Source: Streptomyces sp. SAI-127
Lineage (GTDB): Bacteria; Actinomycetota; Actinomycetes; Streptomycetales; Streptomycetaceae
Assembly: GCF_029894425.1 (NCBI RefSeq)
Contig: NZ_JARXYJ010000001.1
Location: 5,952,001-6,016,000, forward strand
Length of the DNA: 64,000 nt
Reading direction: 5' to 3'
Each line of letters begins with the position of its first letter. Positions within the stretch are counted from its first letter, which is position 1. Positions 32,311-41,573 of the stretch are shown one piece after another. The translations under genes were made by a program, and so were the position numbers. Under the pieces are notes generated by a model, which made no database searches, was not told the origin of the DNA, and saw only the letters and a program-made list of their open reading frames with translations.

Positions 32311-33984
32311 TCAGCCGCCCATCTTCAGCAGGGCCGCCACGATCGGCCCCGCCGTGTCACCGCCGTGCCCGCCCGCCTGGACGACGCCCGCGGCCGCGAG
32401 GTCGCCCCGGTACGCGGTGAACCAGCCGTTCGGCTTCTTCTGGCCGTCGACCTCCGCGGAGCCGGTCTTCGCGCCGACGTTGCCGTAGACCCCGGACATC
32501 GCCTCGGCCGCCGTGCCGTAGCCCGCCGTGTACGCCATCAGCTCACGCAGCTGCGACAGCGTGCCCGAGGACATCGTCCGCGAGGCGGTGGCCAGCGTGC
32601 GGTTGTCGACCGAGGGGGAGACCAGGTAGGGCTGCTTGAAGGTGCCCGACTCGACGGTGGCGGAGACGGACGCCATGTTCAGCGGGTTCATCCGGACCCC
32701 GCCCTGGCCGATGAGCGAGGCCGCCTTCTGGGCCGCGCTCTGCACCGGCACCGAGCCGTCGAAGGACGGTACGCCGATCGCCCAGTTGTTCATGGACAGG
32801 CCGAAGACCTGCTGGGCCTGCTGGGTCAGGCTGTCGTTGTCCAGCTTGCCCGCCTGGCTGATGAAGGCGGTGTTGCAGGAGCGGGCGAAGCTCGCCTTGA
32901 AGGTGCCGCCCTTGATCTCGAACTTGTCGTCGTTCTGGAACTTCCAGCCGCCGTACGTGAAGTACTTCGGGCACGGGTGCGGCTTGTCCGCCGACGCGAG
33001 GTCCTTGTCGATCAGCAGCGAGGAGGTGATGACCTTCATCGTGGAGCCCGGGGCGAGGGAACCCTGGAAGGCGGTGTTGAAGCCGTGGCTCGCGTTCGCC
33101 ACCGCGAGGATCTCGCCGGTCGACGGCCGCAGCACGACCACGGAGGACCGCGCCCGCTTGGCGACCTGCGCCTCGGCCGCCGCCTGGAGCGTCGGGTTCA
33201 GGGTCGTCCTCACGGTGCCCGGCGTGCCCTTGCTGAGCTCCACCAGCGTCTTGTCGGAGGACTTGGAGCCCTTCCCGCGGATCACCCGCAGCTCGATGCC
33301 CGCCTTGCCGCCGGCCTTCTTGCCGTACTTCTCGCGCAGGCCGTCCAGCACCGTGCCGAGCGACGGGTACTTGGCCTCGGTGATCTCACCGCCGTCCCGG
33401 TCGACCGCCTTGATCGGCGGGGTCCCGGACTCGCCGGTGACCAGGGTGTCGCCGTCCTTCAGATCGGGGTGGACGACCGAGGCGGTCCAGTCGACCCGGG
33501 GCTTGCCGGTGGCGGTGTCGCGGACGACGGTCAGCGAACTGCCGTACGTCAGCGGCTTGCTGGTGCCCTTGTACGTCACCGTCGCCTTCACGGAGAAGGG
33601 CACCTTGTCGCCGGTGCGGGTGCCCGGGGTGAGGGTGACGCCGGTGATGTGGGCGTCCTTGGTGTAGCCGGTGAGGAGGGTGGTGGCGGCCGCGCTGTCG
33701 CTCGTCGCGGCGGCGGCCGTGCTCACCTTGCCCTGCTGCCAGGAGGTCAGGAAGGTGGTCGCGGTGGTGGTGACCTCGGTCGCCGACAGCGGTCCGGTCT
33801 TGACCTTCGGCTTCTGGTCCGCGGAGGACGCGGACGTGTTCTGCGTCCGGTCGTCGGCCGCGGCCCCGGCACCGTAGAGCGCGTAGACGCCGAGGCCGGC
33901 GCCGGCGACGACCACGGCGATCATCCCGCCGATCACGGCGGGCTTGGTCTTCCGTCGCTCGGCGACGCGCCTTCTGCTACCCAC
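32311..33984 (-). CDS. Penicillin-binding protein (NTF2-like N-terminus + transpeptidase)
   Basis: The protein has 557 residues. One membrane helix lies at 15-38. An NTF2-like MecA-N domain covers about 65-178 and a dimerisation segment follows. The transpeptidase domain has the catalytic Ser314 in STMK, SCN at 369-371 and KTG at 506-508, so it should be active. It crosslinks peptidoglycan outside the membrane. The GTG start is used. It is about 40% similar by eye to the next PBP and lies 96 bp downstream of it on the same strand. Confidence 0.92.
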   Translation of the reverse strand: MGSRRRVAERRKTKPAVIGGMIAVVVAGAGLGVYALYGAGAAADDRTQNTSASSADQKPKVKTGPLSATEVTTTATTFLTSWQQGKVSTAAAATSDSAAATTLLTGYTKDAHITGVTLTPGTRTGDKVPFSVKATVTYKGTSKPLTYGSSLTVVRDTATGKPRVDWTASVVHPDLKDGDTLVTGESGTPPIKAVDRDGGEITEAKYPSLGTVLDGLREKYGKKAGGKAGIELRVIRGKGSKSSDKTLVELSKGTPGTVRTTLNPTLQAAAEAQVAKRARSSVVVLRPSTGEILAVANASHGFNTAFQGSLAPGSTMKVITSSLLIDKDLASADKPHPCPKYFTYGGWKFQNDDKFEIKGGTFKASFARSCNTAFISQAGKLDNDSLTQQAQQVFGLSMNNWAIGVPSFDGSVPVQSAAQKAASLIGQGGVRMNPLNMASVSATVESGTFKQPYLVSPSVDNRTLATASRTMSSGTLSQLRELMAYTAGYGTAAEAMSGVYGNVGAKTGSAEVDGQKKPNGWFTAYRGDLAAAGVVQAGGHGGDTAGPIVAALLKMGG

Positions 33985-34080
33985 GGCTTCCGTTTCCTCC
34001 GCCAGTTCCCAGGGTCCCCGTTGCCCTCATCCATCCCAACGACGGCCACAGCCTAGAGTCCCTGTCCCGCACGGGTGACG

Positions 34081-35703
34081 TCAGCCTGCCGCTCGTAGCA
34101 CAGCTGCGACAATCGGGCCCGCCGCGTCGCCGCCGTGGCCGCCCTCCTCGGTCATCGCCGCCGCGGCCATGTCGTTGCGGAAACCGGTGAACCAGCTGTT
34201 GGACACCTGCTGCCCGTCGACCTCCGCGGAACCGGTCTTCGCGCCGATGTCGCCGCCGAGCCCCGCCATCGCCTTGGCCCCCGTGCCCTGGGTCGCGGTG
34301 AGCCGCATCATCTGCTTCAGCTGGGAGGCGGTGTTGTACGGCAGCCCCTTCGCGGTGGCCAGCTCGCGGTCGTCGAGCTTCGGCGAGACCAGGTAGGGCT
34401 GGCGGAAGGCGCCGGTGATCGCGGTGGCCGTCACCGAGGCCATGTTCAGCGGGTTCATCTGGACCTGGCCCTGGCCGATCGCGTTCGCCGCGCGGTCCGG
34501 ACCGCTGACGGCGGGCACCTTCCCGTCGAAGGAGACGATGCCGGTCTTCCAGTCCTCGCCGATCCCGAACCGGTTCTGGGCCTCCAGCGTCAGCGACTCG
34601 TCGGTGAGCGGCTTCTCGTCGATCAGCTTGATGAAGGCGGTGTTGCAGGACCGCATGAAGCTGTTGGCCAGCGAGGCGCCCTCGTTGGGCTGCATGCCGG
34701 TGAGGTTCTTGAAGGTCTGTCCCTGCCACACGGCGTCGGGCGGGCAGGGCGCCGGGCCGTTCATCGAGGTCACGCCGTTGTCGATGAGCATCGCGGCGGT
34801 GATGATCTTCATGGTGGAGCCGGGGGCCTTGGTGCCCTCGAAGGCCGCGTTGAAGGCGTCCGTGCGGTTGTTGGCCACGGCCAGCACCTCACCGGTGCTC
34901 GGCTTGACGGCGACGACCGACGACTGCCCGTACAGCTTCACGGCCTTCTCGGCGGCCGCCTGCGCGCTCGCGCTGATCGTGGTCTCCAGCTTGCCCGCCT
35001 TGCCCTCGGCGAGGGTCAGCAGCGAGGTGTCGGGGGTCTGGTCCGGGTGCTTGATGACCAGCTCGATGCCGGGGGTGCCGCCGGCCTCGGTCCCGTACTT
35101 CTCGCGCAGGGCGTCCAGGACCGGGCCCAGCGAGGGGTACTTCTCCTTGGTCAGCACGCTGCCGTCGCGGGCCACCGCCTCGATGGCCGGGTTCGCGGAC
35201 TCGCCGGTGACCAGCCGGTCGTCCCGCTGGAGCTTCGGATAGACCAGGGAGGGCTGCCAGTCCACCAGCGCCTTCCCGGTGGTCACCCCCCGTACGACGG
35301 TCAGCTTGCTCCGGTACGCCAGCGGCTTCGACTTCCCGTCGTAGGAGACGGTCGCCTTCACGCTGTACGGCACGGTGGCGCCGGTCGCCTTGCCGGGCGT
35401 GATCCGCACAGCGCCGATGTGCGCGTCCGCGCCGTAGGCGGCCAGCAGCACCTCGGCCGCCGCGTTGTTGTTCGTGAAGGCGGCCGCGCTCGCCGCGTCG
35501 CCCTTCTCCCAGGCGGCGAAGAAGTCCTTCGACGTCTCGGTGATCTCGTCCTCGGTGGGCGGCCCGCTCCGCTTGGCGTCCCCGACCCCGCCGCTCCCGT
35601 CGTCGCTCATCGCCGACACGAAGTTGTACGCCCCGTACCCGGCCCCGCCGACCATCACGGCGAACACCGTGCTGACGACAGCGACCTTCACCCCCTTGGC
35701 CAT
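34081..35703 (-). CDS. Penicillin-binding protein, paralogue of the adjacent PBP
   Basis: This 540-residue protein has the same architecture: a membrane helix at about 5-30, NTF2-like domain about 50-158, then the transpeptidase domain with Ser296 in STMK, SCN at 352-354 and KTG at 489-491. Long stretches match its neighbour, such as GQ(G/V)MNPLNMASV and AKTGSAEVDGQ, so the pair arose by tandem duplication. The ATG 35703 follows GGGGAGG. Specialised use in hyphal or spore wall is likely, given ssgE nearby. Confidence 0.92.
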   Translation of the reverse strand: MAKGVKVAVVSTVFAVMVGGAGYGAYNFVSAMSDDGSGGVGDAKRSGPPTEDEITETSKDFFAAWEKGDAASAAAFTNNNAAAEVLLAAYGADAHIGAVRITPGKATGATVPYSVKATVSYDGKSKPLAYRSKLTVVRGVTTGKALVDWQPSLVYPKLQRDDRLVTGESANPAIEAVARDGSVLTKEKYPSLGPVLDALREKYGTEAGGTPGIELVIKHPDQTPDTSLLTLAEGKAGKLETTISASAQAAAEKAVKLYGQSSVVAVKPSTGEVLAVANNRTDAFNAAFEGTKAPGSTMKIITAAMLIDNGVTSMNGPAPCPPDAVWQGQTFKNLTGMQPNEGASLANSFMRSCNTAFIKLIDEKPLTDESLTLEAQNRFGIGEDWKTGIVSFDGKVPAVSGPDRAANAIGQGQVQMNPLNMASVTATAITGAFRQPYLVSPKLDDRELATAKGLPYNTASQLKQMMRLTATQGTGAKAMAGLGGDIGAKTGSAEVDGQQVSNSWFTGFRNDMAAAAMTEEGGHGGDAAGPIVAAVLRAAG

Positions 35704-35828
35704 GGTCTGGCCCCCTCCCCGATTACCCCGTTGTTGTGGGAACTCTAAGCGGGAGGTGTGACAGGCGGGGTAAGAGTTTCCTGATTCCCTGAAGCAGGTG
35801 CTCAATCACATACGTGAATATCGGCCGT

Positions 35829-37568
35829 CTAGACCCATGTATCCAGCCACATCCGCGACCGCCAGTCGTCGATCGGGATGCTCGTGCCGGTGTACAGCGG
35901 CCAGAAGTAGATGAAGTTCCAGGCGATCAGGAGGACCAGCACTCCGGCCGCCGTGGCGCCCGCGACCCGGCGGGTGTCCCGGGAGCCCGGAGGACCGACG
36001 AGGGCGCCGATGAGCATCGCGACGGCCAGGCAGAGGAAGGGGAGGAAGACGATCGTGTAGAAGAAGAAGATCGTGCGTTCCTGGTAGTTGAACCAGGGGA
36101 GATAACCGGCCGCGATACCGCAGGCGATGGCGCCCGCGCGCCAGTCGCGGCGGAAGAACCAGCGCCACAGGACGTAGAGGATCGCGAAGCAGGCGGCCCA
36201 CCACAGCAGCGGCGTGCCGATCGCCAGGACCTCGCGGGCGCACTTCTCGCCCGCGTCGGCCGGGCAGCCGTCGGTGCCGGGCGCGGGGGACTCGTAGAAG
36301 TACGACACCGGGCGGCCGTCGACGATCCAGCTCCACGGGTTGGACATGTACGTGTGCGGCGAGGACAGGCCGACGTTGAACTTGTAGACCTCGTGCTCGT
36401 AGTGGACCAGGCTGCGCCACCAGTCGGGCAGGAAGGTCCAGCTGCCGCCCCTGCCGTCGTTCGCGGCCCAGTTGCGGTAGTAGCCGCCGGAGCCGTCCGC
36501 GGGGGAGAGGATCCAGCCGATCCACGAGGTGACGTAGGTGACGACCGCTACCGGCACCATGGCCAGGAACGCGATGCCGAGGTCGTACTTGAGGACCGCC
36601 TCGTGGGGGCGGCGCGCGCCCGCGACCCTGCGGGAGCCGACGTCCCACAGGACCGTCATGATCCCGAAGGCGATGAGGAAGAACAGGCCGTTCCACTTGG
36701 TGCCGATGGCCAGACCCAGGAGCAGGCCCGCCAGCCAGCGGTAGGGGCGCCACCCCAGGCGCAGGGTGTCCCCGACGTGCGCGTCGGGGCGCACGAGGCC
36801 GTAGGAGTCGACCGGCAGCGCGGCGGCGAGTTTCTCCCGGGCCCGGTCACGGTCGATGACCAGGCAGGCGAACGCGGCCAGCACGAAGAACATCAGCACA
36901 CCGTCGAGCAGCGCGGTCCGTGCCATCACGAAGGCCAGGCCGTCCACGGTCATCAGCGCGCCCGCCAGGCAGCCCAGGAACGTGGAGCGGAAGATGCGGC
37001 GGCCCACCCGGCACACGATCAGCACCGACAGCGTCCCCAGCAACGCCGTCATGAACCGCCAGCCGAACGGGTTGAACCCGAACATCAGCTCGCCGAGTCC
37101 GATGACGTACTTGCCGACCGGCGGGTGCACGACATAGGCGGCGTTCGTCGGGAGCGGAACGTTCCCGTTGGAGTTGAGGATCAGGCTGTCGGCGTTCTTG
37201 TCCCAGCTGAGCTCGAAGCCGCGGTGGACGAGCGCCCACGCGTCCTTGGCGTAGTACGTCTCGTCGAATATCACCTTCTTCGGGCTGCCCAGGTTCCAGA
37301 ACCGCATCAGCCCCGCCACCAGCGTCACCAGCAGCGGCCCGAGCCAGCCCGACCAGCGCGCGATCCGCTCGGCGAGCACCCGGGGCACGCCCAGGGCCTG
37401 CCACATCCGCGGACTGGGCGCGACGAAGGGCGGCACCAGGCGCTCGCGCACGTCGCTTCTGGCCTCGGCCGTGTAGCCGAAACGGCGCAGCCTCTGCTGC
37501 CACGACGGCCGCCGGTCCTGGGGGGCCTGGTCCTGCCGGGTGTCCGTGGAGGACGCGGTACTGGTCAC
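35829..37568 (-). CDS. pmt: Protein O-mannosyltransferase (Pmt, GT39)
   Basis: This 579-residue polytopic membrane glycosyltransferase transfers mannose from polyprenyl-phosphate-mannose to secreted proteins. The catalytic acid pair is in VIFDETYYAKDAW at about residues 95-107. Also visible are HPPVGKYVIGLGE, MTVDGLAFVMARTALLDG, and a C-terminal Trp/Tyr-rich region (WNFIYFWPLYTG). The start is GTG 37568 (VTSTASS). It is divergent from rsmI with an 85-bp spacer. In Streptomyces, Pmt glycosylates lipoproteins and phage receptors. Confidence 0.93.
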   Translation of the reverse strand: MTSTASSTDTRQDQAPQDRRPSWQQRLRRFGYTAEARSDVRERLVPPFVAPSPRMWQALGVPRVLAERIARWSGWLGPLLVTLVAGLMRFWNLGSPKKVIFDETYYAKDAWALVHRGFELSWDKNADSLILNSNGNVPLPTNAAYVVHPPVGKYVIGLGELMFGFNPFGWRFMTALLGTLSVLIVCRVGRRIFRSTFLGCLAGALMTVDGLAFVMARTALLDGVLMFFVLAAFACLVIDRDRAREKLAAALPVDSYGLVRPDAHVGDTLRLGWRPYRWLAGLLLGLAIGTKWNGLFFLIAFGIMTVLWDVGSRRVAGARRPHEAVLKYDLGIAFLAMVPVAVVTYVTSWIGWILSPADGSGGYYRNWAANDGRGGSWTFLPDWWRSLVHYEHEVYKFNVGLSSPHTYMSNPWSWIVDGRPVSYFYESPAPGTDGCPADAGEKCAREVLAIGTPLLWWAACFAILYVLWRWFFRRDWRAGAIACGIAAGYLPWFNYQERTIFFFYTIVFLPFLCLAVAMLIGALVGPPGSRDTRRVAGATAAGVLVLLIAWNFIYFWPLYTGTSIPIDDWRSRMWLDTWV

Positions 37569-37653
37569 CGCGCCATCGTAAGGAACGGCGCTGTGTGAGT
37601 CCCGTGCATGGGCGGATGCGTCCGGTTCGGGGCGCCCCTGGGAGGATGGGGGT

Positions 37654-38502
37654 GTGACTGGAACCCTTGTCTTGGCGGGCACCCCCATCGGCGACATCGC
37701 GGACGCCCCTCCCCGGCTCGCGGCGGAACTCGCCGGGGCCGACGTGGTCGCGGCCGAGGACACCCGGCGGCTGCGGCGGCTGACACAGGGGCTGGGCGTG
37801 ACGCCCAAGGGCCGTATCGTGTCGTACTTCGAGGGCAACGAGGCCGCCCGTACGCCCGAACTCGTCGACGAACTCCTCGGCGGCGCACGTGTGTTGCTCG
37901 TCACCGACGCGGGGATGCCGTCGGTGTCCGACCCCGGGTACCGGCTGGTCGCCGCGGCGGTCGAGAAGGACGTCCGCGTCACGGCCGTACCGGGACCCTC
38001 CGCCGTCCTCACCGCGCTCGCGCTGTCCGGGCTGCCCGTCGACCGGTTCTGCTTCGAGGGGTTCCTGCCGCGCAAGGGCGGTGAGCGGCTCTCGCGGCTG
38101 CGGGAGGTCGCCGGTGAGCGGCGCACGCTGGTGTACTTCGAGGCTCCTCATCGGCTCGACGACACGCTCGCGGCGATGGCCGAGGCGTTCGGGGCGGAGC
38201 GGCGGGCGGCGGTGTGCCGGGAGTTGACGAAGACGTACGAGGAGGTCAAGCGGGGGACGCTGGGCTTTCTCGCCGAGTGGGCCGCGGAAGGGGTCCGGGG
38301 GGAGATCACCGTCGTGGTCGAGGGGGCGCCCGACAAGGGGGCCGAGGAGGTCGACGACGCCGAGCTCGTGCGGAGGGTGCGGGTGCGGGAGGAGGCGGGC
38401 GAGCGGCGCAAGGAGGCGATCGCCGCGGTGGCCGTCGAGGCGGGGGTCCCCAAGAGGGTTGTTTTCGATGCGGTGGTCGCGGCGAAGAACGCCCCTTCCT
38501 GA
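37654..38502 (+). CDS. rsmI: 16S rRNA (cytidine(1402)-2'-O)-methyltransferase
   Basis: This 282-residue tetrapyrrole-methylase-fold enzyme methylates C1402 of 16S rRNA. Family marks are GTLVLAGTPIGDIADAPPRL, AAEDTRRLRRL, DAGMPSVSDPGYRLV, AVPGPSAVLTALALSGLP and REVAGERRTLVYFEAPHR. GTG start. Downstream are a zinc-ribbon gene and tatD on the same strand. Confidence 0.95.
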   Translation: MTGTLVLAGTPIGDIADAPPRLAAELAGADVVAAEDTRRLRRLTQGLGVTPKGRIVSYFEGNEAARTPELVDELLGGARVLLVTDAGMPSVSDPGYRLVAAAVEKDVRVTAVPGPSAVLTALALSGLPVDRFCFEGFLPRKGGERLSRLREVAGERRTLVYFEAPHRLDDTLAAMAEAFGAERRAAVCRELTKTYEEVKRGTLGFLAEWAAEGVRGEITVVVEGAPDKGAEEVDDAELVRRVRVREEAGERRKEAIAAVAVEAGVPKRVVFDAVVAAKNAPS

Positions 38503-38748
38503 CGCGCCGCATGAGGTGGGTCACACCCGCTCTGAGCAGGGCGCATGACTTCTGAGCGTGCGCCCCATGTGCCGGCAAAGCGGTGTCTCGGAATGCAAAG
38601 CTCCGCGCGGCCTCGCGGGGCGGTTTGGCAAGGAACGCCCAAATCGCCTCCAACAGTCGACAGGGTCGTCGCGTTCGGGTCCGGGGAGGCGTCCACTGGG
38701 GTGAGGGACGTACCCGTCCTTCGAACCAGCGGACACCCAGGAGCTGGC

Positions 38749-39141
38749 ATGAGCGAGATCGCAGGGCACCCCGGTGCGACAGCTGTCGTCAACGAGTCCT
38801 ATTCCTTCGCCTGCATGCGCTGCGGGCACGGGTGGGAGCAGTCGTACGAGATAGAGCACCACATCGACGGCGACGGCCGGGAATTCGTGCAGTACGTGGT
38901 GGACGGACAGGTCGTGCCCTCTCCGCTCTCCAGGCCCGCGTGCGCGAACTGCGACCACCACGTCGTACGGATCATGCGGCCCGGCCGGGTCGCATCCGCC
39001 CGTGACGCGGCGAACCAGCAGCACCGCACGCCCCCCGCCGGGCCCGTGGAGGCGCCGGCGGCCGGGGGCGAGGAGTCGGGCGAAGAGCACCACTGGCACC
39101 TGGCCGACCTGCTGCACGTGTTCCAGCGCAAGGCGAGCTGA
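38749..39141 (+). CDS. Small zinc-ribbon protein of unknown function
   Basis: The protein has 130 residues. Two CxxC knuckles are visible, CMRCGHGWEQ and CANCDHHV, about 45 residues apart, consistent with one zinc site. The C-terminal part is polar and ends in HHWHLADLLHVFQRKAS. The start ATG 38749 (MSEIAGHPG) is chosen because AGGAG precedes it; the longer open frame upstream has no SD. No enzymatic motif is seen. It sits between rsmI and tatD. Confidence 0.75.
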   Translation: MSEIAGHPGATAVVNESYSFACMRCGHGWEQSYEIEHHIDGDGREFVQYVVDGQVVPSPLSRPACANCDHHVVRIMRPGRVASARDAANQQHRTPPAGPVEAPAAGGEESGEEHHWHLADLLHVFQRKAS

Positions 39142-39188
39142 CCGCCTCCGGCAGCCGGGTGGGCATGCCCCTTTCGTAGGATCGGGGC

Positions 39189-40073
39189 ATGCCTTCGAAC
39201 AGCCCGCGCGAGAAGAACGCGGCGCCGCCGCTCCCGGAGCCCCTCCGGGTGCCGGTCGCCGACTCCCACACCCACCTGGACATGCAGGACGGGACCGTGG
39301 AGGAGGGGCTCGCGAAAGCCGCGTCGGTCGGGGTGACCACGGTCGTCCAGGTCGGCTGCGACGTACGGGGCTCCCGCTGGGCGGCCGAGACGGCGGACCG
39401 GTACGACGCCGTCCATGCCACTGTCGCCCTGCACCCCAACGAGGCACCCCGGATCGTCCACGGCGACCCCGACGGGTGGTCCCGGCAGGGGGCGCGCCAG
39501 GCGGGGGGCATGCCGGCGCTCGACGAGGCGCTCGCGGAGATCGACCGCCTGGCCGGGCTCCCGCAGGTCAAGGGCGTCGGCGAGACGGGCCTCGACCACT
39601 TCCGCACCGGGCCCGAGGGCAAGGAGGCGCAGGAGGCGTCCTTCCGCGCCCACATCGAGATGGCCAAGCGGCACGGCAAGGCGCTCGTCATCCACGACCG
39701 CGACGCCCACGCGGACGTCCTGCGCGTGCTGAAGGAAGAGGGTGCTCCCGAGCGCACCGTCTTCCACTGCTACTCCGGTGACGCCGAGATGGCCCAGATC
39801 TGCGCCGGCGCCGGATACTTCATGTCCTTCGCCGGGAACGTCACGTTCAAGAACGCCCAGAACCTGCGGGACGCGGTGGCCGTGGCGCCGCTCGAGCTCC
39901 TGCTCGTGGAGACCGACGCGCCCTTCCTGACGCCGGTGCCGTACCGCGGACGGCCCAACGCCCCTTATCTCATTCCGGTCACGGTGCGCGCCATGGCCGC
40001 CGTGCGCGGTATCGACGAGGACGCGTTGGCCACGGCACTCGCCGCCAACACCGCACGCGCCTTCGGGTACTGA
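39189..40073 (+). CDS. tatD: TatD family metal-dependent DNase
   Basis: This 294-residue TatD hydrolase has the first metal site HTHLD in VADSHTHLD, GVGETGLDHFRT (conserved Glu-Thr-Gly-Leu-Asp), VIHDRDAHADVL, FHCYSGDAEMA and ETDAPFLTPVPYRGRPN, all in family order. It is a TIM-barrel nuclease linked to DNA repair or degradation. It begins at an ATG 47 bp after the zinc-ribbon gene. Confidence 0.94.
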   Translation: MPSNSPREKNAAPPLPEPLRVPVADSHTHLDMQDGTVEEGLAKAASVGVTTVVQVGCDVRGSRWAAETADRYDAVHATVALHPNEAPRIVHGDPDGWSRQGARQAGGMPALDEALAEIDRLAGLPQVKGVGETGLDHFRTGPEGKEAQEASFRAHIEMAKRHGKALVIHDRDAHADVLRVLKEEGAPERTVFHCYSGDAEMAQICAGAGYFMSFAGNVTFKNAQNLRDAVAVAPLELLLVETDAPFLTPVPYRGRPNAPYLIPVTVRAMAAVRGIDEDALATALAANTARAFGY

Positions 40074-40191
40074 CCCCATCGAACGTAACTCCGGGTAGTC
40101 GTGTCACTTTGGAGAGTGACGAACGCTCCGCTAGGTTCTGTGGGCCCGATCCGGACCCCTCTGGACCCCTCGGCCCCTGGAGCGTGTCGGC

Positions 40192-41538
40192 GTGAGCAAC
40201 TCGCACTACGAGACCTACGAGACGTACGGGCCCTACGAGCCGTACGGCCCGACCCCGGCCGATCCGCACACCGCGGAGACGCTCGCATACGGGCTGTACG
40301 GAGCGCCGGACCCGGCGCGGACGCTGCCGTACGAGGACACGTACCGGCCCGCGTACGAGGTACCGGGCCCGGTACCCATGCCGTTCCCGCGTGACGAAGT
40401 GGGCCGGGCCGCGCGCCGGCGCAGGGCGCGGTACGCGGAGCGCCCGGACAACGCGATGCGCCGACTGCTTCCGCAGGCGCTGGTGGTCGCGTTCCTGGCG
40501 GGCGGCACCACCGCGTTCGTCGCCAAGGACAAGGCGATCGAGCTCAGCGTCGACGGCAGGCCGCGGACCCTGCACACCTTCGCGGACGACGTGACCGAAC
40601 TGCTCGCGGAGGAGGGAGTCGCGGTGGGAGCGCACGACGTCATCGCGCCCGCCCCCGGCGAACAGCTCGCCAGCGGGGACGAGGTCGCGGTGCGCTACGG
40701 GCGTCCCGTACGGCTCACGCTCGACGGGCACCGGCGTGAGGTGTGGACCACGGCACGGACGGTGGACGGGGCGCTCGAACAGCTGGGGGTACGCGCGGAG
40801 GGCGCGTACGTGTCCACCTCGCGCTCCCGGCCGATCGGGCGGGAGGGACTCGCGCTGGATGTGCGGACCGAGCGGTCCGTGACGATCATGGCGGACGGCC
40901 GGGCGCGGACGATCCGTACCAACGCGGCGACCGTGGGCGAGGCCGTCGAGGCGGCCGGGGTCACGCTGAGCGGCATGGACACCACGTCGGTGGCGCCGGG
41001 GAGTTTCCCGCGCGACGGGCAGACCGTCACGGTGCTGCGGATCACCGGGACGAAGGAAGTGCGCGAGGAGCAGATCCCGTTCCGGGAGGAGCGGAGCGAG
41101 GACTCCTCCCTCTTCAAGGGCACGGAGGTCGTGGAGCAGGCGGGGGTGCCGGGGGTGCGACGGATCACGTACTCCCTGCGAACCGTCAACGGCGTCCGGC
41201 AGAAGCCGCGGCGGATCAGGGTCGAGCTGGTGCGGGAGCCCCGGGTACAGACGGTCAGGGTGGGCACGAAGCCGATGCCCACGTCCGTGCGGGGAGCGGA
41301 CCATCTGAACTGGCAGGGGCTCGCGGTGTGCGAGTCCGGGGGGCGGCCGAACGCGGTGGATTCCTCGGGGACGTACGGCGGGCTGTACCAGTTCGACACC
41401 AGGACCTGGCGGGGGCTGGGCGGCTCGGGACGACCGCAGGACGCGCCTGCGGCGGAGCAGACGTTCCGCGCGAAGAAGTTGTACGTGCGGCGCGGGGCGA
41501 GCCCGTGGCCGCACTGCGGAGCTCGCCTGCACGGGTGA
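40192..41538 (+). CDS. rpfB: Resuscitation-promoting factor, RpfB type
   Basis: The protein has 448 residues. A Tyr/Pro-rich cytoplasmic N-terminus (1-90) is followed by a membrane helix at about 93-110. Three DUF348 repeats follow (about 115-155, 172-215, 227-268), then a G5 domain (about 283-358) and a C-terminal Rpf lysozyme-like domain (371-448). The catalytic Glu381 sits in LAVCESGG, and Cys380/Cys442 fit the conserved disulfide. It cleaves peptidoglycan and promotes exit from dormancy. GTG start with GGAG upstream. No c-di-AMP riboswitch, as found at rpfA, was recognised in the 118-bp leader. Confidence 0.93.
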   Translation: MSNSHYETYETYGPYEPYGPTPADPHTAETLAYGLYGAPDPARTLPYEDTYRPAYEVPGPVPMPFPRDEVGRAARRRRARYAERPDNAMRRLLPQALVVAFLAGGTTAFVAKDKAIELSVDGRPRTLHTFADDVTELLAEEGVAVGAHDVIAPAPGEQLASGDEVAVRYGRPVRLTLDGHRREVWTTARTVDGALEQLGVRAEGAYVSTSRSRPIGREGLALDVRTERSVTIMADGRARTIRTNAATVGEAVEAAGVTLSGMDTTSVAPGSFPRDGQTVTVLRITGTKEVREEQIPFREERSEDSSLFKGTEVVEQAGVPGVRRITYSLRTVNGVRQKPRRIRVELVREPRVQTVRVGTKPMPTSVRGADHLNWQGLAVCESGGRPNAVDSSGTYGGLYQFDTRTWRGLGGSGRPQDAPAAEQTFRAKKLYVRRGASPWPHCGARLHG

Positions 41539-41549
41539 GTGCGGCAGCC

Positions 41550-41573
41550 ACGGCCCCGTACCCTTGGGGCCGT
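41550..41573 (+). promoter_or_regulatory. ksgA: Hairpin covering the ksgA start codon
   Basis: ACGGCCCC (41550-41557) pairs perfectly with GGGGCCGT (41566-41573). The right arm contains the likely SD (GGGG) and the first two bases of the GTG start. It may be the end of the rpfB transcript, but without a T-run it could also hide the ksgA start in read-through mRNA. Confidence 0.5.

Noticed and set aside
40074..40191. c-di-AMP (ydaO) riboswitch before rpfB
   Set aside because: The leader is only 118 bp and shows no matching conserved blocks; that riboswitch is known for rpfA, not for this gene.
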